Shown here in pieces: positions 1-9,155 of a stretch of DNA of 56,733 nucleotides. The number at the start of each line of letters is the position of its first letter. Position 1 is the stretch's first letter. Location: contig DAHVOJ010000007.1 of NCBI GenBank assembly GCA_027318865.1, positions 1 through 56,733 of the forward strand. Reading direction: 5' to 3'. This DNA is from a bacterium. Lineage in GTDB: Bacteria > SZUA-79 > Acidulodesulfobacterales > Acidulodesulfobacteraceae. The position numbers and the translations under genes are program-made. Below the pieces are notes generated by a model that saw only the letters and a list, made by a program, of their open reading frames with translations, was not told the DNA's origin and did no database searches.

Positions 1-1934
1 AAACCGTTCCGCTATGCGAAAGACTTAAATTTTTGGCGATACATTCCGCCAATCTCGACGAGTTTTTCATGATAAGAGTGGCGGGATTGAAGGATTTGGT
101 ATCGGCAGGTTACAAAGAAAAAGATATATCCGGTTTTACTCCGCCTGTAATATTAAACGAAATTTCCATTAGAGTTCATAAGCAGGACGAAAAAAGCGCT
201 TCGATTTTTAACGCTCTCGCCTCCGAACTTATCAATCTTAAGATTTTTATATTTCCGTTAGAGCCTTTCGATATGGAAATCTTAGACGAAATATTCGATA
301 CGGAAATATCGCCGGTAATTACTCCCGTTATGATTTCCGAAATAGAAAAAATACCGTTTATTTTTAATTTAAAATTATGTTTTTTCGTAGAATTAGAAAT
401 CGAAAACAGAGTATTTGATGCCTTGATTATTCTTCCAGAAAACGTAAAGAAGGTTTATAAAGTCAAAAAATCTAAAAAATCATATTATTTTACTCCGGAA
501 AACATTATAGAAAGGTATATAGATAAAATATTTCCGGGTTACGCCGTAAAGGATTATTTTTTATTCAGGGTAACAAGAAACGCCGATTTGCCTATAAAAC
601 ACGAGGACGTGGAGGACCTTCTGTCCGCGATAGAAGAAAACATTTCGGCAAGAAAGTGGAGCAACATCGTAAGAGTCGAAATAGACAGAGAAATTACCGA
701 CGCTTTAACGAATAAAATAAAACATTATCTAAGTATAAACGGGGATTATGAAGATAAAGATATATATATAACGAACCGCCCCCTTAATCTGTCGTTCCTG
801 TTTAATATTAAAGAAGAAAGCAGGGGTCTATATTACAAGCCCTTCAAACCGGCAATCCCGGATTACCTGAAAAATAAAAGTATTTTCGCTCTCGCAAAAA
901 AGAAAGATATTCTGCTTTTCAGACCGTGCAACGATTTTAAAATTATATCTAAGTGGATTTCCGAGGCAGGAAACGATAAAAACGTGCTTTCGATAAAGAT
1001 GACTTTATACAGGACGGATAAAAACTCCAAAATAGTTGAAGCGCTGGCAAATGCGGCATTAAAAGGAAAGCACGTATGTGCGGTAGTGGAACTCAAAGCG
1101 AGGTTTGACGAAGAGAAAAACGTAAAATGGGCCAAGAAACTGGAAGAGGCTGGATGCATCGTGACTTACGGTTTTTCCGATAAAAAAATACATGCGAAAA
1201 TATTTCTTGCGACAAGAAAAGAAGAAGGTAAAATCGTAAGATACGCCCATATTTCTACCGGTAACTACAACGAATATACCGCAAATATTTATACGGATAT
1301 CGATTATATTACCGCGGAAGAAGAGGCATGTTCGGAGATATCCAATATGTTCAATTATATGACGGGCTACTCCGACATATTTAAATGGAGCAGAATAAAG
1401 TTAGCCCCCGTAAATCTGAGGCGAACGCTCGCCGAGCTGTTCGATTTTGAAATAAGCGAGGCTAAAGCCGGAAGACGCGCCGAAATAATAATCAAGGTAA
1501 ATTCGGCATTCGACGGCGAAACGACCGATAAGATTTACTCGGCGGGGGCGGAAGGGGCGTCGGTAAAAATGATAATAAGGGGTGTCTGCTCAATAAAACC
1601 CGGAATAAAAGGTTTAAGCGAAAATATAGAGATAAAAAGCATAATAGGAAGGTTTTTAGAACATGCAAGGATATACTATTTTTATAACGGCGGAAAAGAA
1701 AAAGTCTTTATTTCGACGGCGGATTTAATGACGAGAAATCTCGATAAAAGGATAGAACTGTTTTTTGAAATAAAGGATACAGAATCCAAAAAAAAGCTTA
1801 TAAATATTCTGGAATGTAACATCAGCGACAACTTAAAATCCTGGCATCTTAATGATGAAATATATACCGTGACGAAGCCAAGCGATTTAAAATACAACTG
1901 CCAGGAGAGAATATGCTCGAAGTTTGAAAGATAG
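1..1934 (+). CDS. ppk1: Polyphosphate kinase PPK1 (5' end outside window)
   Basis: Polyphosphate kinase transfers the gamma phosphate of ATP to a growing polyphosphate chain and runs in reverse. The reading frame is open from base 3, and the first residues (PLCERLKFLA, then SANLDEFFMIRVAGL) are the conserved PPK N-terminal domain, so the gene starts upstream of the window and lacks perhaps 30-40 codons here. The catalytic histidine loop KIHAK is at 1185-1199 (His codon 1191-1193). The second conserved histidine, in FLEHARIYYF, is at 1662-1664, and an STADLMTRNLDKRIE motif follows. Length and domain order fit a full PPK1. The neighbouring Pho-box-like promoter and PHS transporter suggest a phosphate-storage cluster. 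Family identity is secure. Confidence 0.96.
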   Translation, partial: TVPLCERLKFLAIHSANLDEFFMIRVAGLKDLVSAGYKEKDISGFTPPVILNEISIRVHKQDEKSASIFNALASELINLKIFIFPLEPFDMEILDEIFDTEISPVITPVMISEIEKIPFIFNLKLCFFVELEIENRVFDALIILPENVKKVYKVKKSKKSYYFTPENIIERYIDKIFPGYAVKDYFLFRVTRNADLPIKHEDVEDLLSAIEENISARKWSNIVRVEIDREITDALTNKIKHYLSINGDYEDKDIYITNRPLNLSFLFNIKEESRGLYYKPFKPAIPDYLKNKSIFALAKKKDILLFRPCNDFKIISKWISEAGNDKNVLSIKMTLYRTDKNSKIVEALANAALKGKHVCAVVELKARFDEEKNVKWAKKLEEAGCIVTYGFSDKKIHAKIFLATRKEEGKIVRYAHISTGNYNEYTANIYTDIDYITAEEEACSEISNMFNYMTGYSDIFKWSRIKLAPVNLRRTLAELFDFEISEAKAGRRAEIIIKVNSAFDGETTDKIYSAGAEGASVKMIIRGVCSIKPGIKGLSENIEIKSIIGRFLEHARIYYFYNGGKEKVFISTADLMTRNLDKRIELFFEIKDTESKKKLINILECNISDNLKSWHLNDEIYTVTKPSDLKYNCQERICSKFER

Positions 1935-2069
1935 AAAAGGCAATAATATAAAAATAATATAAGAATATTTGACAATTTTAATATATTATCCTACTTTTTT
2001 GACCTAAGCCAAAATTTTACCGTAATATTTTTTATTTAAGCAGAAATTTTATAATTTAAATAATATATC

Positions 2070-2127
2070 ATGTTGCAAAAATTTAACATAAACGTCATAA
2101 AACCGTAACATTCGTTTGATACAATGT
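2070..2127 (+). promoter_or_regulatory. Pho-box-like promoter, copy 1
   Basis: A 58-bp block contains CGTCATAAAACCGTAACA (2093-2110), which resembles the PhoB box of two TGTCA-type repeats 11 bp apart. It ends 9 bp before TACAAT (2120-2125), the geometry of PhoB-activated promoters where the box replaces the -35. The same block recurs at 4542-4599. It lies in the 337-bp gap between ppk and the GGDEF-EAL gene and would drive the latter. A/T-rich inverted repeats around 2205-2232 (AACAAAATT with AATTTTGTT) lie in the leader and could be an attenuator. Calling it a Pho box is inference from the match and the gene context. Confidence 0.6.
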
Positions 2128-2271
2128 TTATAGTTAATAAATATTTTATGTGATGCTTAAAATAGACCGTGTCCCAAACACTTATTTAACTTCAAAAATA
2201 TAAAACAAACAAAATTAAAATTAATTTTGTTTAAGTTTCACTAAAATTTTTATATATGCATTAATAAGAAC

Positions 2272-4563
2272 ATGCTAAAATTACCTAAAAAATTACCGGC
2301 TTGCAAGAATTTAGTTTTCAGGGCGGTTACTTACGGTTTAATTTTTTCGGGGATTTTTATGGCGGTTTTGTTTTATATGCATAGCAGAGGGATAAGCGTA
2401 AACAACCCTGCTTATGCGCTATTCGTTATAATTCTTCCATTTTTTATAGGATTATTGCTGTCATTTCTCATTTCTCATTCCATTAAAGACGACATCGAAG
2501 ATGTTTTTTCGATAGTAGACGAAATAACCTCGATAAAAAATATAAGCGAAATTAAAAACAGCATAATCTCCAGAAAATACTATAATCAGGAAGTAAGCGA
2601 ACTGCATTACGGCGTAGAAAAATTATTGTCGAAAATACAAGAGATAACTGTCGATAAAAATATTTTCGAATTCGAAATAAATCTGCTTGAAAAATTTATT
2701 ATCACGTCCGACCTTGTTTTAAACTGGAAAAGCAGTGTTTTTTATATTTTGCGCGAATTCAATAAAGCGATAAACGTATATAACATATTTACGGTTTTCG
2801 TTAATGAATCGGTTCTTGAAATTAATGTTTTCTGGAACGACCCGCCGTCCGAAGAGGCAAAAGAATCGTTCAATATGCTAATAAAAAAAAGAATAATCGA
2901 AAACGACGAAAAATTTAAAGAATATGCGCAGAATCTTGAGCAGATAGTTATTACGCACGAGGTTTCCTTTTGCGATTGGGATATTGCCGCTTCCGAAGGC
3001 GGTTCCTTAAAAATTATAGATACCGGCGATTGCGGCCCGTCTTATAACCTTAACGGCGGCGTGGACGGGCATGGCGGTTTATTGCTTCAGACGAAGGAAA
3101 TTATGCTTAATGCGCCGCAGGTTAACGGAATAGTCGGAATAGGCATCCAGTCGGGCGGCCAAAATTCGGCAAAAATGTTAGTTATTAACGCCATACTGAC
3201 GTCTCTGATAAACGTCATAGGTTCCGCAAAAGCTATATATAAATACACTCAGGACCTCGAATTTTACGCAACAAGGGACGGACTTACGAAATTATATAAC
3301 CAGAGGGTGTTTCTGGAGTTTTTAAGCAATGCGGTTCACAGGGCAAAAAGAAATAACGGCATTTTTGCATTTGTTCTTATCGATTTGGATAATTTTAAAT
3401 CGATTAACGACAATTACGGGCATAAAATTGGAGATAAGATATTACAAGGCATTGCAGAAATTTTGTCCCAAAATAAAAGGGGCGAAGATATTCTTGCAAG
3501 ATACGGCGGCGACGAATTTGTTATGATTCTTCAGGATGCTTCCGAAGAAGACACTTATAAGATTATGGAAAGGATAAGGCAAAAAATCTTTTCGTTTGAG
3601 TTGATAGACACAGTTTCAGGCGATAACGTTAAAATTACAGCTTCCATAGGTATATCCGGTTTCCCCAACTCTGCTTCTAACGAAGACGACCTGTTTATAC
3701 TTGCGGATAACATGATGTATAAAGCAAAAATGTCGGGGAAAAACGCCGTCCATATTTTTCAAGAAAATGATTTTAAATTAATTTTAAAAGAAATTAACGA
3801 AAAAAAGGGTATAATTATGAACGCTATTAAAAACAACCTTATATTGCCATATTTTCAGCCTATAAAAGCCCTTAGCGACGGAGAATCGCAAAGCGATATA
3901 TGCTTTAACGAACTTCTCATGAGGATAAATATAAACGGAAATATAATTACGGCGGGAGAATTTATAGAAACCGCCGAAAATATGGGCGTCGCTCACAATA
4001 TGGACTTATTGCTTATAGAAAAAGCTTTCAAAAAAATTAGCGATGAAAATTACAGCGGGTCTATTTTTATCAATATATCGCCGAAATCGGTGATAATTTC
4101 CGATTATATAAATTCCGTTAAAGGCTGCGCTTTAAAATACGGCATAAATCCGCAAAATATCGTGCTTGAAATAACGGAAAGAGATACCGTAAAAAATATA
4201 TCTCTTTTAGAAAAATTCGTTTACAATCTGAAATTCGAAGGTTTCAAGTTTGCAATAGACGATTTCGGCTCAGGTTATAATTCGTTCTTATACTTAAAAT
4301 ATCTGCCGGTCGATTTTATTAAAATAGACGGCGAATTCTCAAGAGGCATAGTTAAGGCCGGAAAAAAAATAGATAGAGCGGTTATTATGAGCCTCGTCAC
4401 CATAGCAAAAGAGTTAAACATTAAGACTATAGCCGAATACATAGAGTCCGCCGAAATATTAAAAGCGGTAAAAGAGCTTGGAGTCGATTTTGCGCAGGGT
4501 TTTTATATAGGTCGTCCTTCAGGCGATTTACCGAAATCTAAATGTTACAAAAATTTAACATAA
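2272..4563 (+). CDS. Membrane-anchored GGDEF-EAL cyclic-di-GMP enzyme
   Basis: This 763-residue protein probably both makes and degrades cyclic di-GMP. Two membrane segments lie at about residues 18-38 and 46-68, followed by a coiled linker and a GAF-like sensory stretch (about 130-335) that I cannot name. The GGDEF domain (about 345-500) has an intact GGDEF at about 412 and DLDNFKSINDNYGH. The EAL domain (about 520-755) keeps ELLMR in place of EALLR, NISPKS, LEITER, DDFGSGYNSF and a QGFYIGRP end, so both activities look possible. No strong Shine-Dalgarno precedes the ATG. The second promoter block overlaps its last codons. The Pho-like promoter in front suggests control by phosphate limitation. 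Confidence 0.93.
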   Translation: MLKLPKKLPACKNLVFRAVTYGLIFSGIFMAVLFYMHSRGISVNNPAYALFVIILPFFIGLLLSFLISHSIKDDIEDVFSIVDEITSIKNISEIKNSIISRKYYNQEVSELHYGVEKLLSKIQEITVDKNIFEFEINLLEKFIITSDLVLNWKSSVFYILREFNKAINVYNIFTVFVNESVLEINVFWNDPPSEEAKESFNMLIKKRIIENDEKFKEYAQNLEQIVITHEVSFCDWDIAASEGGSLKIIDTGDCGPSYNLNGGVDGHGGLLLQTKEIMLNAPQVNGIVGIGIQSGGQNSAKMLVINAILTSLINVIGSAKAIYKYTQDLEFYATRDGLTKLYNQRVFLEFLSNAVHRAKRNNGIFAFVLIDLDNFKSINDNYGHKIGDKILQGIAEILSQNKRGEDILARYGGDEFVMILQDASEEDTYKIMERIRQKIFSFELIDTVSGDNVKITASIGISGFPNSASNEDDLFILADNMMYKAKMSGKNAVHIFQENDFKLILKEINEKKGIIMNAIKNNLILPYFQPIKALSDGESQSDICFNELLMRININGNIITAGEFIETAENMGVAHNMDLLLIEKAFKKISDENYSGSIFINISPKSVIISDYINSVKGCALKYGINPQNIVLEITERDTVKNISLLEKFVYNLKFEGFKFAIDDFGSGYNSFLYLKYLPVDFIKIDGEFSRGIVKAGKKIDRAVIMSLVTIAKELNIKTIAEYIESAEILKAVKELGVDFAQGFYIGRPSGDLPKSKCYKNLT

Positions 4564-4599
4564 ACGTCATAAAACCGTAACGTTAGTTTGATACAATGT
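4542..4599 (+). promoter_or_regulatory. Pho-box-like promoter, copy 2
   Basis: This is a near-identical copy of the block at 2070-2127: CGTCATAAAACCGTAAC (4564-4580), then TACAAT at 4590-4595. It overlaps the last residues and stop codon (4561-4563) of the GGDEF-EAL gene, so the coding end was built from, or converged with, the promoter block. It would drive the small zinc-ribbon gene and the phosphate transporter after it. Direct repetition of a whole promoter suggests duplication. Confidence 0.6.
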
Positions 4600-4660
4600 A
4601 CATAATCAATAGATACGCTATATTAAAATAAAAAACAAGAGAAATAAGGAAGCGGTGCAG

Positions 4661-4930
4661 ATGGAAAGCAACGATTTTTTTGATAATCTTGTTAAAAATG
4701 CGAGCCAGAACGTAGTTTTAATGAGGTCGAGATTTCTAAATATTATAAAAAAACAGATAAAATCTTCTAATTCTAAGCGCTGCGTTATGAATGTAAAATG
4801 CGGGTGCAACGAAAATAATTTCGATGTTCTTGTTACGGAGGAAGACGTAGAAAGGGTTTACGACAGGTTTGCCAAAAGATGTCCTGCCTGCGGAGAAAAT
4901 ATAAAAATTAATTTCGATTTTAAAAAATAG
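4661..4930 (+). CDS. Small zinc-ribbon protein of unknown function
   Basis: A protein of about 89 residues that I do not recognise. A helical basic N-terminal half is followed by KCGC (about 49-52) and RCPACG (about 74-79), four cysteines that could bind one zinc ion. I chose ATG 4661, 10 bp after AAGGA (4646-4650); GTG 4655 in the same frame is possible. It is the first gene after the second Pho-like promoter and lies 88 bp before the phosphate transporter, so it may be co-expressed with it. A regulatory or adaptor role is only a guess. Confidence 0.7.
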   Translation: MESNDFFDNLVKNASQNVVLMRSRFLNIIKKQIKSSNSKRCVMNVKCGCNENNFDVLVTEEDVERVYDRFAKRCPACGENIKINFDFKK

Positions 4931-5018
4931 AAAGATATTGCGAATACCCCTAATCACGATATAGAATGTCATGTTAATTTTAATTTAATTAATTTTAATT
5001 TAAGAGGAGGAATTATTA

Positions 5019-6488
5019 ATGGAATCTGCTAAAGATTTAAGAAACAGCCTGCTTAATAAGGTTGACGACGTTGACCTTGTCAGGCATCATTTCAGGACTA
5101 TGTTTACGGCTGGAATGGGTTTTTTTACGGATGCTTACGACCTTTTCATAATCGGGGTCGTTATTGCTCTGCTTACCCCGATATGGCATCTCACGACGTC
5201 GGAAATTGCAATACTTGGAAGTTCGTCTTTAATTGCGGCGGCGCTTGGGGCATATATTTTTGGAAGGGTTTCGGATATTTTCGGGAGAAAAGCTATTTAC
5301 GGCTTGGAAGTTTTAATCTTAACGATAGGCGCGATAGGTTCCGCTTTTTCGCAGGATATTACCCAGCTTATAATATGGAGGATAGTTTTAGGTATCGGAA
5401 TCGGCGGCGACTATCCGATAAGCGCGATAATAATGAGCGAATATTCGAACAGAAAGGACAGGGGAAAATTAGTTTCAATGGTTTTTTCTCTTCAGGGCAT
5501 AGGGCTTATCGTCGGGCCGATGGCGGCGGTTCTTATTTTAATGCTTGGAGTTCCGCACGATACGGCTTGGAGAATATTGCTCGGCTTAGGCGCCATACCC
5601 GCCGCAAGCGTAATTTATCTAAGAAGAAAGATTAAAGAAACGCCTTATTTCAGCCTCGATGCAAAAGGGGACGTTTCCGGCGCCGTTGCCGCAATTAACG
5701 ACATAACGGGAACAAATATTAAAGCAGACAAAAATACGCCGTCTAATTCGGCGGATAGCAATGGAAGCGGCGTCAATGTTAAATTAAAAGCAAGATGGTA
5801 CGATATGTTTAAATATCCGAATAATTTAAGGCTTCTTGGAACGGCAGGTTCGTGGTTTTTATTAGACTGGGCTTTTTACGGGAACTCGATAAGCTGGCCG
5901 CTCGTTATGAAATCGGTTATGCCGCATGCGACTTTTATACAAGGTCTTGCTCTATCCACAATAGTATTTATAGTTTTTGCCGCCCCTTTTTACTGGATAG
6001 CTGCATTTAGTATAGATAAGCTCGGCAGGAAATTTATTCAGATTGTCGGGTTTGTCGGTATGGCGGTTGCCTATCTTATCATTTCTCTGACGAGTTTCGG
6101 AGGATATGAACTTATCCCGGCAATGTTTGTGCTGGTATTCGGCATGAGCTATATATTTACGGAATTTGGACCAAACGTTACGACTTTCGTATATCCGTCG
6201 GAAGTATTCCCGACTCCTATAAGAGGAATGGGCGACGGTATTTCTGCCGGAACCGGAAAGGTAGGCGCATTTTTGGGGACGATGCTTTTTCCTTTTCTTA
6301 TGGTTGCTTTTAAAGTCAAAGGAACATTTTTGATTCTTGCCGTTGTTGCTATTCTGGGGGCAATACTTACGTCTTTTGCCCTGCCGGAGACGAAAGAAAT
6401 GTCTTTAAGAAATATAGTAGAAGAAGGGAAATATATCGAAGAAGACAACTTGTCGGCGACGGCATCGGTCGCGTCACATAAAGCGTGA
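5019..6488 (+). CDS. MFS phosphate:H+ symporter, PHS family
   Basis: A 489-residue, 12-segment major facilitator. The N-terminal motif MGFFTDAYDLFIIGVV (about residues 34-49), GRVSDIFGRKAIYG (about 87-100) and GIGIGGDYPISA (about 126-137) are typical of the Pho84-like phosphate:H+ symporter family (TC 2.A.1.9). A hydrophilic central loop (about 205-260) separates the two halves, as in that family. A strong AAGAGGAGGA site precedes ATG 5019. Position beside ppk and Pho-box-like promoters supports inorganic phosphate as the substrate. Organic-acid or sugar MFS members remain an alternative, but the FFTDAYDLF motif favours phosphate. Confidence 0.9.
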   Translation: MESAKDLRNSLLNKVDDVDLVRHHFRTMFTAGMGFFTDAYDLFIIGVVIALLTPIWHLTTSEIAILGSSSLIAAALGAYIFGRVSDIFGRKAIYGLEVLILTIGAIGSAFSQDITQLIIWRIVLGIGIGGDYPISAIIMSEYSNRKDRGKLVSMVFSLQGIGLIVGPMAAVLILMLGVPHDTAWRILLGLGAIPAASVIYLRRKIKETPYFSLDAKGDVSGAVAAINDITGTNIKADKNTPSNSADSNGSGVNVKLKARWYDMFKYPNNLRLLGTAGSWFLLDWAFYGNSISWPLVMKSVMPHATFIQGLALSTIVFIVFAAPFYWIAAFSIDKLGRKFIQIVGFVGMAVAYLIISLTSFGGYELIPAMFVLVFGMSYIFTEFGPNVTTFVYPSEVFPTPIRGMGDGISAGTGKVGAFLGTMLFPFLMVAFKVKGTFLILAVVAILGAILTSFALPETKEMSLRNIVEEGKYIEEDNLSATASVASHKA

Positions 6489-6551
6489 TGTTGAGATATA
6501 ATAATACACTCTGGAGTTAATTTATAAATATAAGCAATAAATTTCAACAAT

Positions 6552-7268
6552 ATGAAATATTCTAAGGCGGATACGCATATACATACAAGTTACAGCGACG
6601 GGAATAATTCTCCGGAGGATATCGTCCTTGCGGCGGCTGGAAAACTCGACGTAATAGCCGTAACCGACCACAACAGGATTAAAGGGGCTTTTAAAGCAAA
6701 AGAATATGCCTTAAAAAATAGTTTTCTCGAAGTCGACGTTATTATCGGGGAAGAGATATCTACTAAAAACGGTCATATAATAGGTCTTTTTTTAGAAAAA
6801 AAGATAATCCCGGGCAAAACGGCTCAGGAAACGATAGGCGAAATACATTCGCAAGGGGGGCTGGCAGTGGCCCCCCATCCGTATTATTTCGTTTCTTATG
6901 CGGAAAAAGGCTACGCGCCTATAAGAAAGCTTTTATCCGAACTTGATTTCGACGCGGTAGAAGTTATTAATAATTCCAGCACTTTTTCGATTTTTTCCAA
7001 TGCGGCCGCTTCCCTTGCAAACGTATCCATAGGACTTCCTCAGCTCGGCGTGAGCGACGCGCACAGAAGCGATTTTATAGGCAAAGGTTATACCGGTTTT
7101 TACGGAAAAACAGCATTAGATTTAAGGTCGCAGATAAAGGAAAAGAAAACCACCGCTCATTTCAACCGATACTCCCTGCAGGAGTTTAAACTTAACACCA
7201 TCCAGTCCGCAAAATCTTTTTACTTTTATTTCTACGGAAATAAGGACGGCGGCAAAGACGCCGTTTAA
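6552..7268 (+). CDS. PHP-domain metal-dependent phosphoesterase
   Basis: A 238-residue PHP domain protein. Metal ligands are visible: DTHIHTSYSDG (residues 7-17), TDHNR (about 39-43), GEE (about 65), a central HP (about 113) and SDAH (about 175). The family includes nucleoside 3',5'-bisphosphate phosphatases and RNase AM-type enzymes; which one this is cannot be told from sequence alone. It follows the phosphate transporter after 63 bp and may be in the same transcript. The start has no strong Shine-Dalgarno but begins right at the conserved motif. Confidence 0.9.
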   Translation: MKYSKADTHIHTSYSDGNNSPEDIVLAAAGKLDVIAVTDHNRIKGAFKAKEYALKNSFLEVDVIIGEEISTKNGHIIGLFLEKKIIPGKTAQETIGEIHSQGGLAVAPHPYYFVSYAEKGYAPIRKLLSELDFDAVEVINNSSTFSIFSNAAASLANVSIGLPQLGVSDAHRSDFIGKGYTGFYGKTALDLRSQIKEKKTTAHFNRYSLQEFKLNTIQSAKSFYFYFYGNKDGGKDAV

Positions 7269-7437
7269 GAGATATTAATGAAACGGTTTAAATTTAACAC
7301 GTTTTAAGCCTTATCTTTATCGCCGTATTTATCTTTTAAATATTTTTTTAGGCCACATTTTTTTTAAAAATGGGTAAAATAAAATCCAGTAACCGAAAAA
7401 GTTTTAGATCGTTATATTTATTTTGAGGTTTTATAAC

Positions 7438-9051
7438 CTACCCTCCCGCATAAACATAACGAGGCGGATTTATCCCCATCCCTTCGTATAATTCAATCTG
7501 CTTTGAGGTCATCTCTCCAATGCGCAACCCATGCCCGGGCTGTTCATAACATTCGATTACGTCGAACTCGTCTAAAAGCTCCTGCATGGTATACCTTTTA
7601 AAGAGGTTTTTCTCTTCCATTTTCTTCTTTATATAGGAAAGATATATTAATGCGACGAACTCCACGAATATCTTCCCCTCAAGGCTTTCTTCGGAAGAGA
7701 CGAGGGTTCTTCTGAAATTAAGCCTTTCTTTCAGATTGCCGAAGCTTTTTTCGATAAGGTCCTTGTTGCGGTAAACTTCAAGGGCAGGAATAGATTCCTT
7801 CACAATATTGCTCAGAAGCGCAAAATATCCGAAGAGGCTTTTCGCCTTGTCTATTGCGTCCTGTTTTACATCCGCCCTGATTCCCCGTTTCGGGGTGTCC
7901 TTTATTTCGAAATACGTATCGTAGAGCCTTTCATGCTCAGTTCTTCTTCCATGGAGCAGTTCCTCTTTTAAGGCTATAATCTTCCGATTAAACGCCCTTT
8001 CGTCGTCTGTCGCCTTTTCCGGGTTATAGTATATATGCATGTACATCCTGCGTTCGGTACTAACGGTATCCCCCTTGTATGGACGTTTCATCTCGTAATC
8101 CCATTTTATCGGCGCGGTTAAGGAGTAAAGGTCGTATTTTTCGGAGTAGCGCCTTATGTCGCGCATGGAGCTTTTAATACTGTTAATTCCGTCTCTTACG
8201 TAGTTTAAAGAACGTTTTGCCCCGATTATGAATTTCCGGCGGTCATGAAAGAGGGCGTTAATGTTCTCCTTAGTGGAAAACCCCCTGTCCATGACGAGGC
8301 TGACATCGTCGTATCCCAAGAAACGCATGTCGGATAAGAGGTTCTTAACGGTTTTTGAGTCGGCAATGTTACCGGGAAGCTTCCTGTAATAAAACGGAAG
8401 ACCGGACTTTTCTCCGAAAAGGAGAGCCAGGTTTATCTGGGGCAGGTTGTCGTTATCCCTGTTGTGTCCGTATCTTACCTCTTTTAAGAGTTCGGACCAG
8501 CTCGAAACGGAAGTCGTGTCGTATGCCCAGAATTCTTTCTCCCGCCTCCTTTTTCCCTGAAAGCCGAAGAACCTTTCCTTCGCCTCTTCCGAAACGGAGG
8601 CGAAGAGTTCGGAGCTTCTCTGGGAGGATACGACTTTTCCGTAAGGGTGCCGATGCATATTAGACCATCTGGGAAACCGGTATAAAGGGTTTTTGTCCTC
8701 AAGGATGAGATAGTAGGCTACGGAAAGTATTCTCTTCCACGTATCGGGAAAACATTTCTTTAAGTCCTCCGTAATGCCGGTAAGTTTCCCTATCTCGTCG
8801 AACAAATAGGTCGCTCCGTAATAGGAGCGGTTTATACCGGTTATGGGGATAGTACCCGGTTTAGATTTAATGGAAGCTTCCGCCTTAGGCTCTTTTCTTC
8901 TGGTGGAAACAATCTGTCCGGCTGCGTCCACTCTTCCTATAAGCCTTCGTTTGGCCCTTGACTGCTGTTTTTCCTTGTCCCAGAAAGAAACGGACTCGTA
9001 TGCGTAGGTAATACCCGTGCGCTTATCCTTCTGGTGAATTATCGCCGGCAT
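7438..9051 (-). CDS. IS1634-family DDE transposase
   Basis: A transposase of 537 residues with RNase H-fold DDE residues: YDTTSVSSW (first Asp), LVMDRGFS (second Asp) and NKDLIEKSFGNLKERL (Glu). I place the start at ATG 9051, preceded at good spacing by GAGGAGGTG; the frame is open 34 codons further up, but those lack a ribosome site. An exact 10-bp inverted repeat CCTCGTTATG/CATAACGAGG (9063-9072 and 9085-9094) lies just before the start and would fold over part of the ribosome site. The stop lies in the left inverted repeat. The gene seems intact, so the element could be active. Confidence 0.95.
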   Translation of the reverse strand: MPAIIHQKDKRTGITYAYESVSFWDKEKQQSRAKRRLIGRVDAAGQIVSTRRKEPKAEASIKSKPGTIPITGINRSYYGATYLFDEIGKLTGITEDLKKCFPDTWKRILSVAYYLILEDKNPLYRFPRWSNMHRHPYGKVVSSQRSSELFASVSEEAKERFFGFQGKRRREKEFWAYDTTSVSSWSELLKEVRYGHNRDNDNLPQINLALLFGEKSGLPFYYRKLPGNIADSKTVKNLLSDMRFLGYDDVSLVMDRGFSTKENINALFHDRRKFIIGAKRSLNYVRDGINSIKSSMRDIRRYSEKYDLYSLTAPIKWDYEMKRPYKGDTVSTERRMYMHIYYNPEKATDDERAFNRKIIALKEELLHGRRTEHERLYDTYFEIKDTPKRGIRADVKQDAIDKAKSLFGYFALLSNIVKESIPALEVYRNKDLIEKSFGNLKERLNFRRTLVSSEESLEGKIFVEFVALIYLSYIKKKMEEKNLFKRYTMQELLDEFDVIECYEQPGHGLRIGEMTSKQIELYEGMGINPPRYVYAGG

Positions 9052-9062
9052 TTTAATCACCT

Positions 9063-9094
9063 CCTCGTTATGTTTAGCATATAACATAACGAGG
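9063..9094 (-). promoter_or_regulatory. Hairpin over transposase ribosome site
   Basis: A perfect 10-bp inverted repeat with a 12-bp loop directly upstream of the transposase start. In the mRNA the 3' arm ends in CGAGG, the first part of the Shine-Dalgarno run. Such structures are known to limit transposase translation in several IS families; here it is inference. Confidence 0.55.
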
Positions 9095-9155
9095 TATAAG
9101 TCAAGGAAAAAATGATGAAAGCGCCGATATTTATTATATTTTTTTATATTCATCG

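Noticed and set aside
8355-8702. Plus- and minus-strand frames of 70-100 codons inside the IS
   Set aside because: They overlap the transposase in other frames and have no family features.
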